Below, one piece after another: positions 9,701 to 16,321 of a stretch of 20,715 nt of DNA. Location: positions 1 through 20,715 of the forward strand of contig DVJU01000205.1 of the NCBI GenBank assembly GCA_018716545.1. The letters run 5' to 3'. Numbering within the stretch: position 1 is the stretch's first letter; every line of letters starts with the position of its first letter. This stretch comes from Scatomorpha pullicola. Its GTDB lineage: Bacteria; Bacillota; Clostridia; Oscillospirales; Oscillospiraceae. The notes beneath the pieces were generated by a model, which saw nothing but the letters and a program-made list of their open reading frames with translations, did no database searches and had not been told where the DNA came from. The translations under genes were made by a program, and so were the position numbers.

Positions 9701-9963
9701 TTCGGGCGTATGTGGCAACGCTTGTAGGCGTCCAGCCAGGCGCGGGCGGCGTCCTCTCCCGGGGGAGCGGGGACTATGCCGACGCCCGGAGCATACCCAA
9801 CGGCGCAGAGATACTTCATGCCTGGCAAGGCCTCGCCCGGCGAGCGTATCACCGGCGGGACGCCTACGCCCATGGAGCAGAAACCGGCGAGCTGCGCGAG
9901 TTCAACCGAAAAACGCAGTTCCCTCTCCGATGCCTCGGGGGGAATATACACTCCGTAACCCAT
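6739..9963 (-). CDS. Very large M14 family zinc carboxypeptidase
   Basis: A 1074-residue protein whose C-terminal ~350 residues are an M14 metallocarboxypeptidase domain. The zinc ligands are H784 and E787 in NGRHHANE and H887 in FIDLHG; E1012 in FTAEAAD is the likely catalytic glutamate. The family usually needs only about 300-400 residues. Here roughly 700 residues precede the catalytic domain. They contain a calcium-loop-like DRDGDDLPD (near 128-136), an YFPNGLDSS segment and no motif that I can name. No signal peptide is seen, so it is probably cytoplasmic. It starts one base after the stop of the upstream ATPase gene with only a modest SD (GGCGGG), and is followed two bases later by the S9 gene. 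The role would be removal of C-terminal residues, or amidase activity, on imported peptides. The catalytic assignment is firm; the N-terminal function is unknown. Confidence 0.88.
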   Translation of the reverse strand: MGYGVYIPPEASERELRFSVELAQLAGFCSMGVGVPPVIRSPGEALPGMKYLCAVGYAPGVGIVPAPPGEDAARAWLDAYKRCHIRPKRASDPPDGYVSATDNRIVPPPDPPEGGLERLFLTGWALSDRDGDDLPDHFNLRFYFPNGLDSSICEAACCLAMRFGCELTRIDYPLVSGTDEGDLVVFTGHDVSPELRLERCCDRHRVVIDGAGEALAEFMREFALKFSIPVGAYDLADTTCHIAAAVGGKNPDGEAAYIAADKPECAVVSAAADIEHFRVRFPSCELHAMNEPMLSFSHEYAPEGETERAATLLNRALELICPGDSVELTGALWQSAEVRRGIEKKFTYLVESTGARCDAKIICAYKQGQSWLEESFAPRARDAGAARVLVRFDASGVSGVIYNEDGLELVPVPEKPPRRLREMYPADELAAAVMGIGREAVTFEGATALPHSYEAVAFDALGNQVLADAYSVRSHARRALDALPETGTALVPTGFVRVEINGKAVLDERVQTDAETLWDIFQDKLLPMLLGRTSSGAAPFWHRAEIEAALGGVERELSTRCDHISSGETLEDSLNQTAKMCLMRAGRATGRDLSCPGLVLPLITTRDGVPRFAIRIYDRYANETSSPKRSVHAQCTRVTFEGGKLWLQFNLDAPESCVEVVHALTELTGEGFTELAGLLSPYGKLSLRCAGGEYSCEIPEAATPEPLDIHDIDLMPDQLIGYDDCERIVSQLRHVPGLNVWRAASTVQGRNVWAVEPAWPRDGYVSRTKRLSLLPTLYINGRHHANEVSATNAAFALLQELLTNPRYREIYKDVNIVVVPMENADGAALHYELQKVHPNWQHQCCYTNSLGGDLMPAYFDPEPLTTEAMAFTHIAEKYLPDAFIDLHGVPHHEIEGVFDAPGGYRGLWLPRALLCAFYYHVDDGRFASNRVLSEAWKRYVNGAMQFLPGFGGVNDELEQRFMKYSWNGTDELYASERSGAMLNYWIPSPYDDRHPYPSISRPWTFSVMFTAEAADETAHGTWLDDCARAHLAHTLAGLDFMARSRCVMRDRVLCCGGTASVELVRIRPILPPEV

Positions 9964-9964
9964 A

Positions 9965-10927
9965 TCAGCCCGCCGCGCAGAGCTTACAGCTCACGAAATG
10001 TCCCGGCTCTACCTCTATCTCCTCGGGGTCGGACTCCGTGCACGCGGCGGCGCACTGACTGCACCTGGGCGCGAAGCGGCAGCCCGGCTTCGGGTTGATG
10101 GAGGTCACAATCTCGCCGGTAAGCAGCTCTATCTTCCTTCCGCGTGCCGCAAGCGTCGGCTCGGGCAGCGCGGAGAGCAGCGCGCGGGTGTAGGGGTGGC
10201 AGGGGTTTTCAAATATCCGGTCGGTCGGGCCGTACTCCACGCACTTGCCAAGGTAGGTGACCATGATGTTCGTGCTTATATGCTTTACTACGGAGAGGTC
10301 GTGCGTCACGAACATATATGTGAGCCCAAGCTGCTCCTGCAAATCCATGAGCAGGTTTAGAATCTGCGCCTGTATGGACACGTCCAGCGCGCTGACAGGC
10401 TCGTCGCAGACTATGAACTCCGGCTCCACGGCGAGCGCCCTGGCTATGCCTATGCGCTGGCGGCGGCCTCCGTCCAGCTCGTGCGGGTAGGAGTTTGCAA
10501 CGCGCTTTGAAAGGCCCACTATGTCCATAAGCTCCTCTACACGTTTGTAGCGCGCGTGCTTGTCCCCGTACAGGTGGTTTACCTGCATGGGGTCGGCTAT
10601 GAGGTCGGCGACGCACATACGCGGGTTGAGGCTCGAATACGGGTCCTGGAATATCATGCTCATGCGTTTGCGGTCCGGGTCGTGTTTTTTCATCTTGGAG
10701 ATGTCGCGACCCTTAAAGAGCACTTTTCCGCCCGTCGGTTCGTGCAGGCCGATGACGGTGCGTCCGAGCGTGCTCTTGCCGCAGCCGCTCTCGCCGACGA
10801 CGCCCAGCGTCTCGCCGCGCATGATTTTCAGGTTTATGCCGTCTACGGCGTGAAGGTAGCCGCCGCGCGTCTTGTAATACTTTTTCAGTTCAACTGTCTC
10901 CACAACGGGGACGGGAGCTTCATTCAT
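9965..10927 (-). CDS. Oligopeptide/dipeptide ABC transporter ATPase, OppF/DppF type
   Basis: A 320-residue ABC ATPase that powers peptide import as the partner of the neighbouring ATPase. Walker A is GESGCGKST (45-53), the Q-loop is in FQDPYSSLNP, Walker B is FIVCDE (171-176) and the switch histidine is H209. The signature reads LDGGR (151-155) instead of the textbook LSGGQ; I believe this variant recurs among clostridial DppF-like proteins, so it is not a sign of inactivity. The C-terminal oligopeptide-ABC extension has a cysteine cluster (C283, C289, C292, C296, C314, C317). The ATG at 10925-10927 is preferred over an in-frame TTG at 10942 because GGAGGAG lies seven bases upstream. It overlaps the previous gene by eight bases. 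Confidence 0.93.
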   Translation of the reverse strand: MNEAPVPVVETVELKKYYKTRGGYLHAVDGINLKIMRGETLGVVGESGCGKSTLGRTVIGLHEPTGGKVLFKGRDISKMKKHDPDRKRMSMIFQDPYSSLNPRMCVADLIADPMQVNHLYGDKHARYKRVEELMDIVGLSKRVANSYPHELDGGRRQRIGIARALAVEPEFIVCDEPVSALDVSIQAQILNLLMDLQEQLGLTYMFVTHDLSVVKHISTNIMVTYLGKCVEYGPTDRIFENPCHPYTRALLSALPEPTLAARGRKIELLTGEIVTSINPKPGCRFAPRCSQCAAACTESDPEEIEVEPGHFVSCKLCAAG

Positions 10928-11957
10928 GCTTTTCTCCTCCAAAGAGATGACACTTTATCCTGTGTCCGTCCTCTACGTACTCCTCCGGCTCACGTTCGCG
11001 GCACGCTTCCGTGCAGTGCGGGCACCTGGGCGAGAACTTGCAGCCCTGGGGCAGGTCGGTTGGGTCGGGCATAAGCCCGTCTATCGGGGACAGGCGGCGC
11101 GCCTTGCTCGCAATATTAGGTATGGCCCCGAACAGCCCCACGGTGTAGGGGTGGTGCTTGCCCTCGGAGTAAATCTGCTCCACGCTGCCGTACTCGATTA
11201 TCTCGCCGGCGTACATAATCGCCACGTCGTCGCAGGTGCGCACCACCACGCCGAGGTCGTGGGATATCATTATCATGCTCATGCCCAGTTTCTGCTTCAG
11301 CTCGTCTATAAGCGCGAGCACCTGCGCCTGGATGGTGACGTCCAGCGCCGTAGTAGGTTCGTCGGCTATGAGTATGTCCGGTTTGCACGCCAGGGCTATC
11401 GCTATGACGACGCGCTGCTTCATGCCGCCGGAGAACTGGAGCGGATACTCCTTCTTGCGCGAGGCGGGTATGCCGACCATCTCCAGGGCGTTGTCCACGC
11501 GCTCGTCCATCTGCTGCTTTGTCAGGCTCTCGCTGTCGTGGTTTTTCACGGCCTCCAGAATCTGGTCGCCCACCGACATAATGGGGTTCAGGGCGGTCAT
11601 GGGGTCCTGGAATATCATAGAGACTATCTCGCCGCGCAGAAGCCGCATCTGCCCCTCGGGTATGTCGCGCACCTCTTTGCCGTAAATCTTCACGCTGCCG
11701 TTCGGGACGGCGCTTATCCTGTCGGGCAGAAGGCGCATTATCGCCAGGGCCGTGCTGGTTTTTCCCGCGCCCGTCTCGCCGACGAGGCCGATTGTCCTGC
11801 CGCGCTCCAGCGCGAAGCTCACGTGGTTCACGGCGTGCACGACGCTGCCGCCGGAGTGGTACTCTACGGAGAGGTCCTCCACCTCCAGCACCGGGCAGTC
11901 GCGGCGGGACGTGTCAAGTACGTCCGCCACTTTTTCGTTGTTCTTATTCTTCTTCAT
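10920..11957 (-). CDS. Oligopeptide/dipeptide ABC transporter ATPase, OppD/DppD type
   Basis: A 345-residue ABC ATPase of the peptide/nickel import family. Walker A is GETGAGKT (60-67), the signature is FSGGMKQR (175-182), Walker B is ILIADE (195-200) and the H-loop histidine is H233. The C-terminal ~70 residues form the peptide-transporter-specific extension with C306, C312, C315, C319 and C336. In some characterised OppD/DppD proteins this cysteine cluster binds an iron-sulfur cluster; whether it does here is inference. The first ~20 residues are charged and not part of the fold. The start ATG at 11955-11957 has GAGGTG upstream and lies nine bases after the permease stop. It pairs with the OppF-type subunit encoded immediately downstream. 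Confidence 0.94.
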   Translation of the reverse strand: MKKNKNNEKVADVLDTSRRDCPVLEVEDLSVEYHSGGSVVHAVNHVSFALERGRTIGLVGETGAGKTSTALAIMRLLPDRISAVPNGSVKIYGKEVRDIPEGQMRLLRGEIVSMIFQDPMTALNPIMSVGDQILEAVKNHDSESLTKQQMDERVDNALEMVGIPASRKKEYPLQFSGGMKQRVVIAIALACKPDILIADEPTTALDVTIQAQVLALIDELKQKLGMSMIMISHDLGVVVRTCDDVAIMYAGEIIEYGSVEQIYSEGKHHPYTVGLFGAIPNIASKARRLSPIDGLMPDPTDLPQGCKFSPRCPHCTEACREREPEEYVEDGHRIKCHLFGGEKHE

Positions 11958-11966
11958 ATACGCACC

Positions 11967-12842
11967 TCAGTCCTTCAGCCGCGGGTCGAGCGCGTCGCGC
12001 AGGCCGTCGCCCATAAGGTTGATGCTCATGGCGGTGAGCACTATGGCAAAGCCCGGTATGAGCGTAAACCACGGCGCGTTGCGCATATATGCGCGCGACG
12101 AGGAGATGATGGCGCCCCACTCCGGGGTGGGCTGCTGCACGCCGAAGCCCATGAAGGAGTAGCTAGCCGCCGCGAGTATAGTGCCCGATACACTGCCGGC
12201 AAACATGATTATTATGGGACCCATTGCGTTGGGAAGAACATGTTTCATAATTATGCGGAAGTTGCCAGTACCGTAGCTGCGGGCGCACTGCACGTATTCT
12301 GTGTCTGAGAGGTTCAGCACCGTTGCACGCACGAACCGAGCATAACCCGGTACGCCGCTTATCATAAGTGCCCACAGCAGGTTTTCCACGCTCTGTCCCA
12401 GCGCCATGACCAGCACGAGGATGAGCAGCATACCTGGTATGCTGGCAATCACATCGAACAGGCGCATTACAACGTTGTCCAGCCAGCCGCCGAAATAGCC
12501 GCAGGCAGCGCCGATGAACGCGCCGACGGCGAGCGAGAGCGTGGTGGCTACGATGCCTATCACAAGAGAGTATCTGCTGCCGTGAACCACACGGGCAAAA
12601 AGGTCTCTGCCAACGTTGTCCGTGCCAAAGGGGTGCTCTGAACTGGGTGGCTGCAGCCAGTCTGAGCTGACGTCAAGAGCCCTGTCATAAGGTACTATAA
12701 CATCAGCAAAAATGGAGACGAGAAGTATTAATATCAGTAGCACAAGCCCTATCATAGCCGGCCGGTTTTTGCGGAAGAGCCGCCAGATTTCCCTCCAGCG
12801 GCTGCGCTTTATGCCGGCGCCGTCAATATTTTTTCTGCTCAT
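11967..12842 (-). CDS. Peptide ABC transporter permease, DppC/OppC type
   Basis: A 291-residue inner-membrane permease with about six transmembrane segments, the first near residues 29-50. The DppC signature HPFGTDNVGRDLFARVVHGSR follows the first segment (70-90). The cytoplasmic EAA loop that docks on the ATPases is near 179-208 (EYVQCARSYG followed by HVLPNAMGP). The N-terminal tail is basic, as expected for a cytoplasmic end. The ATG at 12840-12842 is preceded by AGGAGG with a spacing of about ten bases, and lies 15 bases after the DppB stop. Together with the adjacent DppB it forms the translocation channel for di- or oligopeptides. Confidence 0.94.
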   Translation of the reverse strand: MSRKNIDGAGIKRSRWREIWRLFRKNRPAMIGLVLLILILLVSIFADVIVPYDRALDVSSDWLQPPSSEHPFGTDNVGRDLFARVVHGSRYSLVIGIVATTLSLAVGAFIGAACGYFGGWLDNVVMRLFDVIASIPGMLLILVLVMALGQSVENLLWALMISGVPGYARFVRATVLNLSDTEYVQCARSYGTGNFRIIMKHVLPNAMGPIIIMFAGSVSGTILAAASYSFMGFGVQQPTPEWGAIISSSRAYMRNAPWFTLIPGFAIVLTAMSINLMGDGLRDALDPRLKD

Positions 12843-12857
12843 TTATGTCGCGCCTCC

Positions 12858-13787
12858 TTACTTTACAAGTTTGGCCTTCACGCGCGGGTCGGCGAGGGCG
12901 CTCAGCAAATCGAGCAGCACGACGAGCACGGAGAATATCGCCGCGAGGAAAATTGTGCATGCCATGACGACCGGCACGTCCTTGGCGTTAACGGCGTTTA
13001 TAATCACGGTACCCAGGCCGGGCATACCGAAGATGCTCTCGGCTATAACGGTTCCGCCCAGCAGATAGCCGAAGTTTATGCCAATCTGGTTGAGGATGGG
13101 CAGCATGGCGTTCATAAAGGCGTGGCGCCAGATTACCGTCTCGTTCGAGCAGCCCTTTGCCCGCGCCGTGCGCACATAGTCCTGGCGTATGGCTTCGAGC
13201 ATCGTTGTGCGCGTCAGGCGCTGCAGGCTGGAAGCGGAGAGTATCGCCGCGCAGCCCACGGGCATTATGTAGCTCGTCCAGCCGTCCACTCCGCTCGGCG
13301 GGAGCCATCCGAGGTAGAGGCTGAACACCAGCATGGCTATCATGTACACCCAGAAGCCCGGGAATGCCGCGAGCGCTATGCTTATCACGCGGATGATGTT
13401 GTCGCCGATGGAGTACTGCTTCACGGCAGAGAACACGCCCAGCCCTATGCCTATGACCGAGTAGCCCAGGGTCTGGAGCACGGCAAGCTTCAGCGTGTAC
13501 GGGAAGTTCAGCATTATCTTGTGCATAACCAGCGTGCCGTCCTGATAAGATGTGCCGAAGTTGAAGGTCACAACGTCTACGAGGTAGTCCCACAGCCGCT
13601 GGAAAAACGGGAGCGTGTAACCGAGCTGCTCGTTGAGCAGGTCAACCTGCTCCTGCGACGCCATCGGGCCTAGCATTCGCCGCCCCGGGTCGCCGGGTAT
13701 GGCGTTTATTATGCAGAACACTATGACCGTCACGCCGAGGACAATGGGTATGACGAGCAGCAGACGTTTTATAATGTATCTTGTCAT
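12858..13787 (-). CDS. Peptide ABC transporter permease, DppB/OppB type
   Basis: A 309-residue inner-membrane permease. It begins with the standard DppB N-terminus (RYIIKRLLLVIPIVLGVTV) and the periplasm-facing IPGDP motif near residues 30-34. The EAA docking loop lies at about 198-227 (EAIRQDYVRTARAKG followed by HAFMNAMLP). About six transmembrane segments can be seen and the length is normal. The ATG at 13785-13787 has AAGGAG nine bases upstream, placed directly after the intergenic hairpin at 13809-13839, so its ribosome-binding site stays free even when that hairpin forms. Confidence 0.94.
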   Translation of the reverse strand: MTRYIIKRLLLVIPIVLGVTVIVFCIINAIPGDPGRRMLGPMASQEQVDLLNEQLGYTLPFFQRLWDYLVDVVTFNFGTSYQDGTLVMHKIMLNFPYTLKLAVLQTLGYSVIGIGLGVFSAVKQYSIGDNIIRVISIALAAFPGFWVYMIAMLVFSLYLGWLPPSGVDGWTSYIMPVGCAAILSASSLQRLTRTTMLEAIRQDYVRTARAKGCSNETVIWRHAFMNAMLPILNQIGINFGYLLGGTVIAESIFGMPGLGTVIINAVNAKDVPVVMACTIFLAAIFSVLVVLLDLLSALADPRVKAKLVK

Positions 13788-13801
13788 ATACCTGTCTCCT
13801 T

Positions 13802-13839
13802 AAAAAGCGCGGCACAAACAGTGATTCTGTTTGTGCCGC
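13802..13839 (-). terminator. Hairpin with T-run between binding protein and permease genes (partial terminator)
   Basis: A perfect 13-bp stem (GCGGCACAAACAG and complement, 13809-13839) with a five-base loop is followed on the minus strand by GCTTTTTA. It sits 16 bases past the stop of the solute-binding protein gene and just before the SD of the first permease. In peptide transporter operons such hairpins stabilise the binding-protein message or stop most polymerases, so that far more binding protein than permease is made. That role is inferred from position. Confidence 0.8.
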
Positions 13840-13855
13840 TTTCTTTGCCTTATTG

Positions 13856-15370
13856 TTACCTCACGCGGATGAGGTCGATGCCGTTATAGGTGGGCGGCAT
13901 ATCAAACTTGCTGTTGTAGGCAATGTACTGCGCCCTTACGCCGAGGTTAAAGTTGGTGCACTCGCCGACAACTATGTTCAGCGCCTCAGCCAGCAGCTCG
14001 TTTGTCTTTGCATCGTCGTCAGTCGTCATCATCTCGGAGATAATCTCGTCTACGCGCTCGTTACTGAAGCGGTTGAAGTTGTAGGGCTGGCCCGAGCCGT
14101 AGTAGTTGTTAAGGTTCTCCGCCGCGCTCATGCCGCCGGAACCGGTGGTGATGGCGAGTGAGAAACTGCCCTCCATAAACTTCTGCACCGCAGCGTTGGT
14201 CTCGTACTGGGTTATCGTGGCGTTTATCCCCACGTCAGCCAGGTACTGAGCTACCATCTCGGCCGAACCGTTGGTGTTTCCGCCGACTATCTCGCCCACG
14301 TCGATGGGCGTAGGCAGGCCGCTCTCTGCGATAAGCTCGCGGGCCTTGTCCGGGTCATAGGTGTAGCCCTTAACGCCCTCGGGTATGTCGCGCTCGGGAG
14401 TTGCAAAGACTATCGTGGAGTCCTTGGAGGAGACGAAGCCGCTGCAGGTCGCGTTGCGGATTGCGTCATAGTCTATGGCGTAGGAGATGGCCTCACGGAT
14501 GAGCGGGTTATTCAGCGGCTCCACGTTGGGGTTGAGCAGGAGCTGGTTGGGCACGACGGAGATGCACTCCTTGGTGGAGATGTTCTTGTCGTTCTGTATG
14601 AGCAGCATATTGTTGCCGGACACGCTGTAGGTGTCTATGGTTCCGCTCTGAAGCGCGATTATTGCTGTGCTCTGGTCGGGGATAGCCCTGACGTTGACTG
14701 TCTCAATAGTGGGCTTTTCGGCGCCCCACCACTCGTCCTTGAGCTTGAGGGTGTAATTGCCGGTGGCCTCGTCTAGGCTCTCCAGGGTGTACGGGCCGCT
14801 GCCCACGGGGTTCATCATGTAGCTCTCGGGGTCGGCGTCGTAGAGGTCGACGTTGTAAATGGCTATCATGTACCAGCAGTTGGGCACGCTCGCCCAGGGA
14901 TAGGCCAGGCGGAAAGCTACGGTGCTCTCGTCGCGCACTTCAATGCTGTCTATCATGGCGACATAGCTCATGGTGTAGGGGTTATCCATGTTCCGCTCGA
15001 AGCAGGTCTTGACGTGCTCGGCGGTGACCTTGTCGCCGTTGGAGTACACGGCGTTCGGGTTCAGGTGGAACACCCATACCATGCCGTCCTCTTCCGTCTC
15101 CCAGCTCTCGGCGAGGTTCGGACGGAGCTGGAGCTGGAGGTCGTCGGTGGATATAACGTCAATCAGAGTACTGTACACGTTGGAAAACAGCGTGGACTGC
15201 GTGCTTATGTACCAGTTAGCGGGGTCATAGTCGGGTATGACCATGGTTTCGCCGATGGTTATGGAAGTGTTGCCCCCGGCTGCGGCGGAGGTCTCCGGTG
15301 CGGGTTCAGTCCCGCAGGCAGCGAGTGCAAGCATACATACTGCCAGGATGAGGGCTGCGGCTCTCTTCAT
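13856..15370 (-). CDS. Peptide-binding lipoprotein, family 5 solute-binding protein
   Basis: A 504-residue extracellular lipoprotein of the SBP_bac_5 family (DppA/OppA type), which captures peptides for the adjacent ABC importer. The signal peptide begins MKRAAALILAV and ends with the lipobox LAAC, giving lipidated Cys19. A low-complexity Pro/Ala/Gly linker follows. Recognisable family segments include RPNLAESWE, GDKVTAEHVK, GSGPYTL and NNPLIREAISYAID. Length is normal. The start is the ATG at 15368-15370 with GGAGAG upstream; an upstream in-frame ATG at 15454 overlaps the -35 box and would destroy the signal peptide. It is the first gene of the ten-gene peptide operon. Family 5 proteins also bind nickel, haem or sugars in some cases, but the surrounding peptidases favour peptides. 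Confidence 0.94.
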   Translation of the reverse strand: MKRAAALILAVCMLALAACGTEPAPETSAAAGGNTSITIGETMVIPDYDPANWYISTQSTLFSNVYSTLIDVISTDDLQLQLRPNLAESWETEEDGMVWVFHLNPNAVYSNGDKVTAEHVKTCFERNMDNPYTMSYVAMIDSIEVRDESTVAFRLAYPWASVPNCWYMIAIYNVDLYDADPESYMMNPVGSGPYTLESLDEATGNYTLKLKDEWWGAEKPTIETVNVRAIPDQSTAIIALQSGTIDTYSVSGNNMLLIQNDKNISTKECISVVPNQLLLNPNVEPLNNPLIREAISYAIDYDAIRNATCSGFVSSKDSTIVFATPERDIPEGVKGYTYDPDKARELIAESGLPTPIDVGEIVGGNTNGSAEMVAQYLADVGINATITQYETNAAVQKFMEGSFSLAITTGSGGMSAAENLNNYYGSGQPYNFNRFSNERVDEIISEMMTTDDDAKTNELLAEALNIVVGECTNFNLGVRAQYIAYNSKFDMPPTYNGIDLIRVR

Positions 15371-15400
15371 TTTCAACTCTCCATTCCAAGAAGTATTTCC

Positions 15401-15414
15401 GCTACCATGGTAGC
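15401..15414. promoter_or_regulatory. Perfect 14-bp palindrome, candidate GntR operator at the peptide operon
   Basis: GCTACCATGGTAGC is its own reverse complement. It lies about five bases past the predicted transcription start of the binding-protein promoter, a position where a bound protein would block polymerase. A near copy (12 of 14 bases) sits at the same kind of position before the amidohydrolase gene. The ACCATGGT-type core resembles palindromes bound by FadR-subfamily GntR regulators, one of which is encoded next door. Confidence 0.65.
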
Positions 15415-15425
15415 GTGTTTTGTAA

Positions 15426-15454
15426 ATTTTATACCTTTCGACCTGATTTGTCAA
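15426..15454 (-). promoter_or_regulatory. Sigma-A promoter of the peptide transporter/peptidase operon
   Basis: On the minus strand the -35 box is a perfect TTGACA (15449-15454) and the -10 box is TAAAAT (15426-15431), separated by exactly 17 bases. Transcription should begin near 15419, about 50 bases before the start codon of the binding lipoprotein. The nearly ideal boxes suggest a strong promoter that needs repression rather than activation. Confidence 0.8.
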
Positions 15455-15482
15455 TACGAATTTACATCAGCACCGATTTGCG

Positions 15483-15500
15483 GTTTTAGCGCGCTAAAAC
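15483..15500. promoter_or_regulatory. Perfect 18-bp palindrome upstream of the peptide operon promoter
   Basis: GTTTTAGCGCGCTAAAAC is fully self-complementary and lies about 30 bases upstream of the -35 box, between the GntR terminator and the promoter. It differs from the ACCATGGT palindrome, so it is probably a site for a second regulator. No T-run follows it, which argues against a terminator role. Confidence 0.5.
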
Positions 15501-15508
15501 AAACCTTG

Positions 15509-15537
15509 AAAAAAAGACGCCCGCAAGGCGTCTTTTT
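15509..15537 (-). terminator. Intrinsic terminator of the GntR gene
   Basis: On the minus strand GACGCC, loop TTGCG and GGCGTC are followed by seven T residues; the flanking A- and T-runs extend the stem to 11 bp. It lies ten bases past the GntR stop and separates the regulator from the peptide operon. Confidence 0.88.
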
Positions 15538-15546
15538 CCGTATTTC

Positions 15547-16248
15547 TCAATTTATCGGGTCCGGCACGGCGGCGCCCAGGTTCACTTTGTCCCTGTCCAC
15601 CGTGGGATAAATGTCGGATATCAGCAGGCGCATCGCGTCCTCGCTTCGGTTCTCTATGAGCGCCTGTACGATGGCCTTGTGGCGTTCCGTCTCGTTCGGG
15701 TCGCCGTGCAGCGGCATGAAGTTTTCGCGCTTGTCCGGGAAGCTCTCGCCCAGGTAAGGCACCCCGCGGTAAGTGGGGCTGCTCTCCCCGCGTATCATCA
15801 GGCTGTAGAGCCGCTCTATGAGGTTCACAAGCGTATCGTTGCGCGAGAGTTTAGCCAGCTCGTAGTGGAAGGTCATGTTGGAGAAATAGGCAATCTCAGG
15901 GTCGTCTATATCGCGCTCCAGAAGCTGCATCAGGCTGTGGAACTCCTCCAGGTACGCCGTGTGTATCGTCAGGCGCAGCGCGGCGGTTTCGAGCGAGTAG
16001 AGGCAGTAGCGCATCTCGCTCATCTCCCGCTCGGTCGGCAGGCGCACGATATAGCCCTTGCTGGGATACTTGTTCAGAAATCCCTCGCTCACGAGCCTGC
16101 CCGCGGCCTCGCGGGCAGGGGTGCGGCTGCAATTGTAGCGGTCAGCAAGCATCTGCTCGCTGAAAAGCTCGCTGCTCGGCAGCCTGCACATCATCAGGTC
16201 GCGTTTTATCTGGCGGTAAATCCGCTCCGTCAAATCTTTGCCCTTCAT
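15547..16248 (-). CDS. GntR family transcriptional regulator, FadR/FCD subfamily
   Basis: A 233-residue DNA-binding regulator. Residues 1-70 are the GntR winged helix with the typical NCSRTPAREAAGRLVSEGFL and a wing ending PSKGYIV. Residues ~75-220 are the all-helical FCD ligand domain. In many FCD proteins an Asp and three His residues hold a metal. Here the FH motif (H128) and ERH (H190) remain, but the Asp position is N124 and the last His position appears to be L209. Metal binding is therefore uncertain and the effector may bind differently. The ATG at 16246-16248 has GGGAGG five bases upstream; a longer frame reaching 16314 runs through the promoter. The gene lies between the two operons that carry matching palindromes, so it most likely controls both and responds to an imported peptide or amino acid. 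The ligand is not known. Confidence 0.92.
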   Translation of the reverse strand: MKGKDLTERIYRQIKRDLMMCRLPSSELFSEQMLADRYNCSRTPAREAAGRLVSEGFLNKYPSKGYIVRLPTEREMSEMRYCLYSLETAALRLTIHTAYLEEFHSLMQLLERDIDDPEIAYFSNMTFHYELAKLSRNDTLVNLIERLYSLMIRGESSPTYRGVPYLGESFPDKRENFMPLHGDPNETERHKAIVQALIENRSEDAMRLLISDIYPTVDRDKVNLGAAVPDPIN

Positions 16249-16285
16249 AGTACCTCCCAAGGTCAAAGCTGTACTTTCTGCAAAT

Positions 16286-16314
16286 ATTATAGCGGAAATG
16301 ATTCTCAGGCGCAA
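16286..16314 (-). promoter_or_regulatory. Promoter of the GntR regulator gene
   Basis: The minus strand shows a perfect -10 box TATAAT (16286-16291) and a weak -35 TTGCGC (16309-16314), separated by 17 bases. The predicted start is near 16279, giving a leader of about 30 bases. No ACCATGGT palindrome is present here, so direct autorepression through that site is not evident. Confidence 0.65.
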
Positions 16315-16321
16315 GGGCGTG

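Noticed and set aside
9103..10098. A 331-codon plus-strand open frame opposite the M14 gene
   Set aside because: It is the antisense image of the M14 coding region and shows no family motif.
10926..12308. A 460-codon plus-strand open frame opposite the ABC transporter genes
   Set aside because: Its His/Val/Tyr-rich translation is the complement of well-conserved ATPase and permease genes and has no SD or known fold.
15236..15250. GACCATGGTTT inside the binding-protein gene as another operator
   Set aside because: Only the central ACCATGGT is shared; the flanks do not match and it lies in coding sequence, so chance is likely.
15371..15454. Longer start for the binding lipoprotein at 15454
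   Set aside because: That ATG overlaps the -35 box and the extension would put 28 polar residues before an otherwise perfect lipoprotein signal peptide.
16249..16314. Longer start for the GntR regulator
   Set aside because: The extension runs through the promoter -10 and -35 boxes; the ATG at 16246-16248 has an excellent SD.
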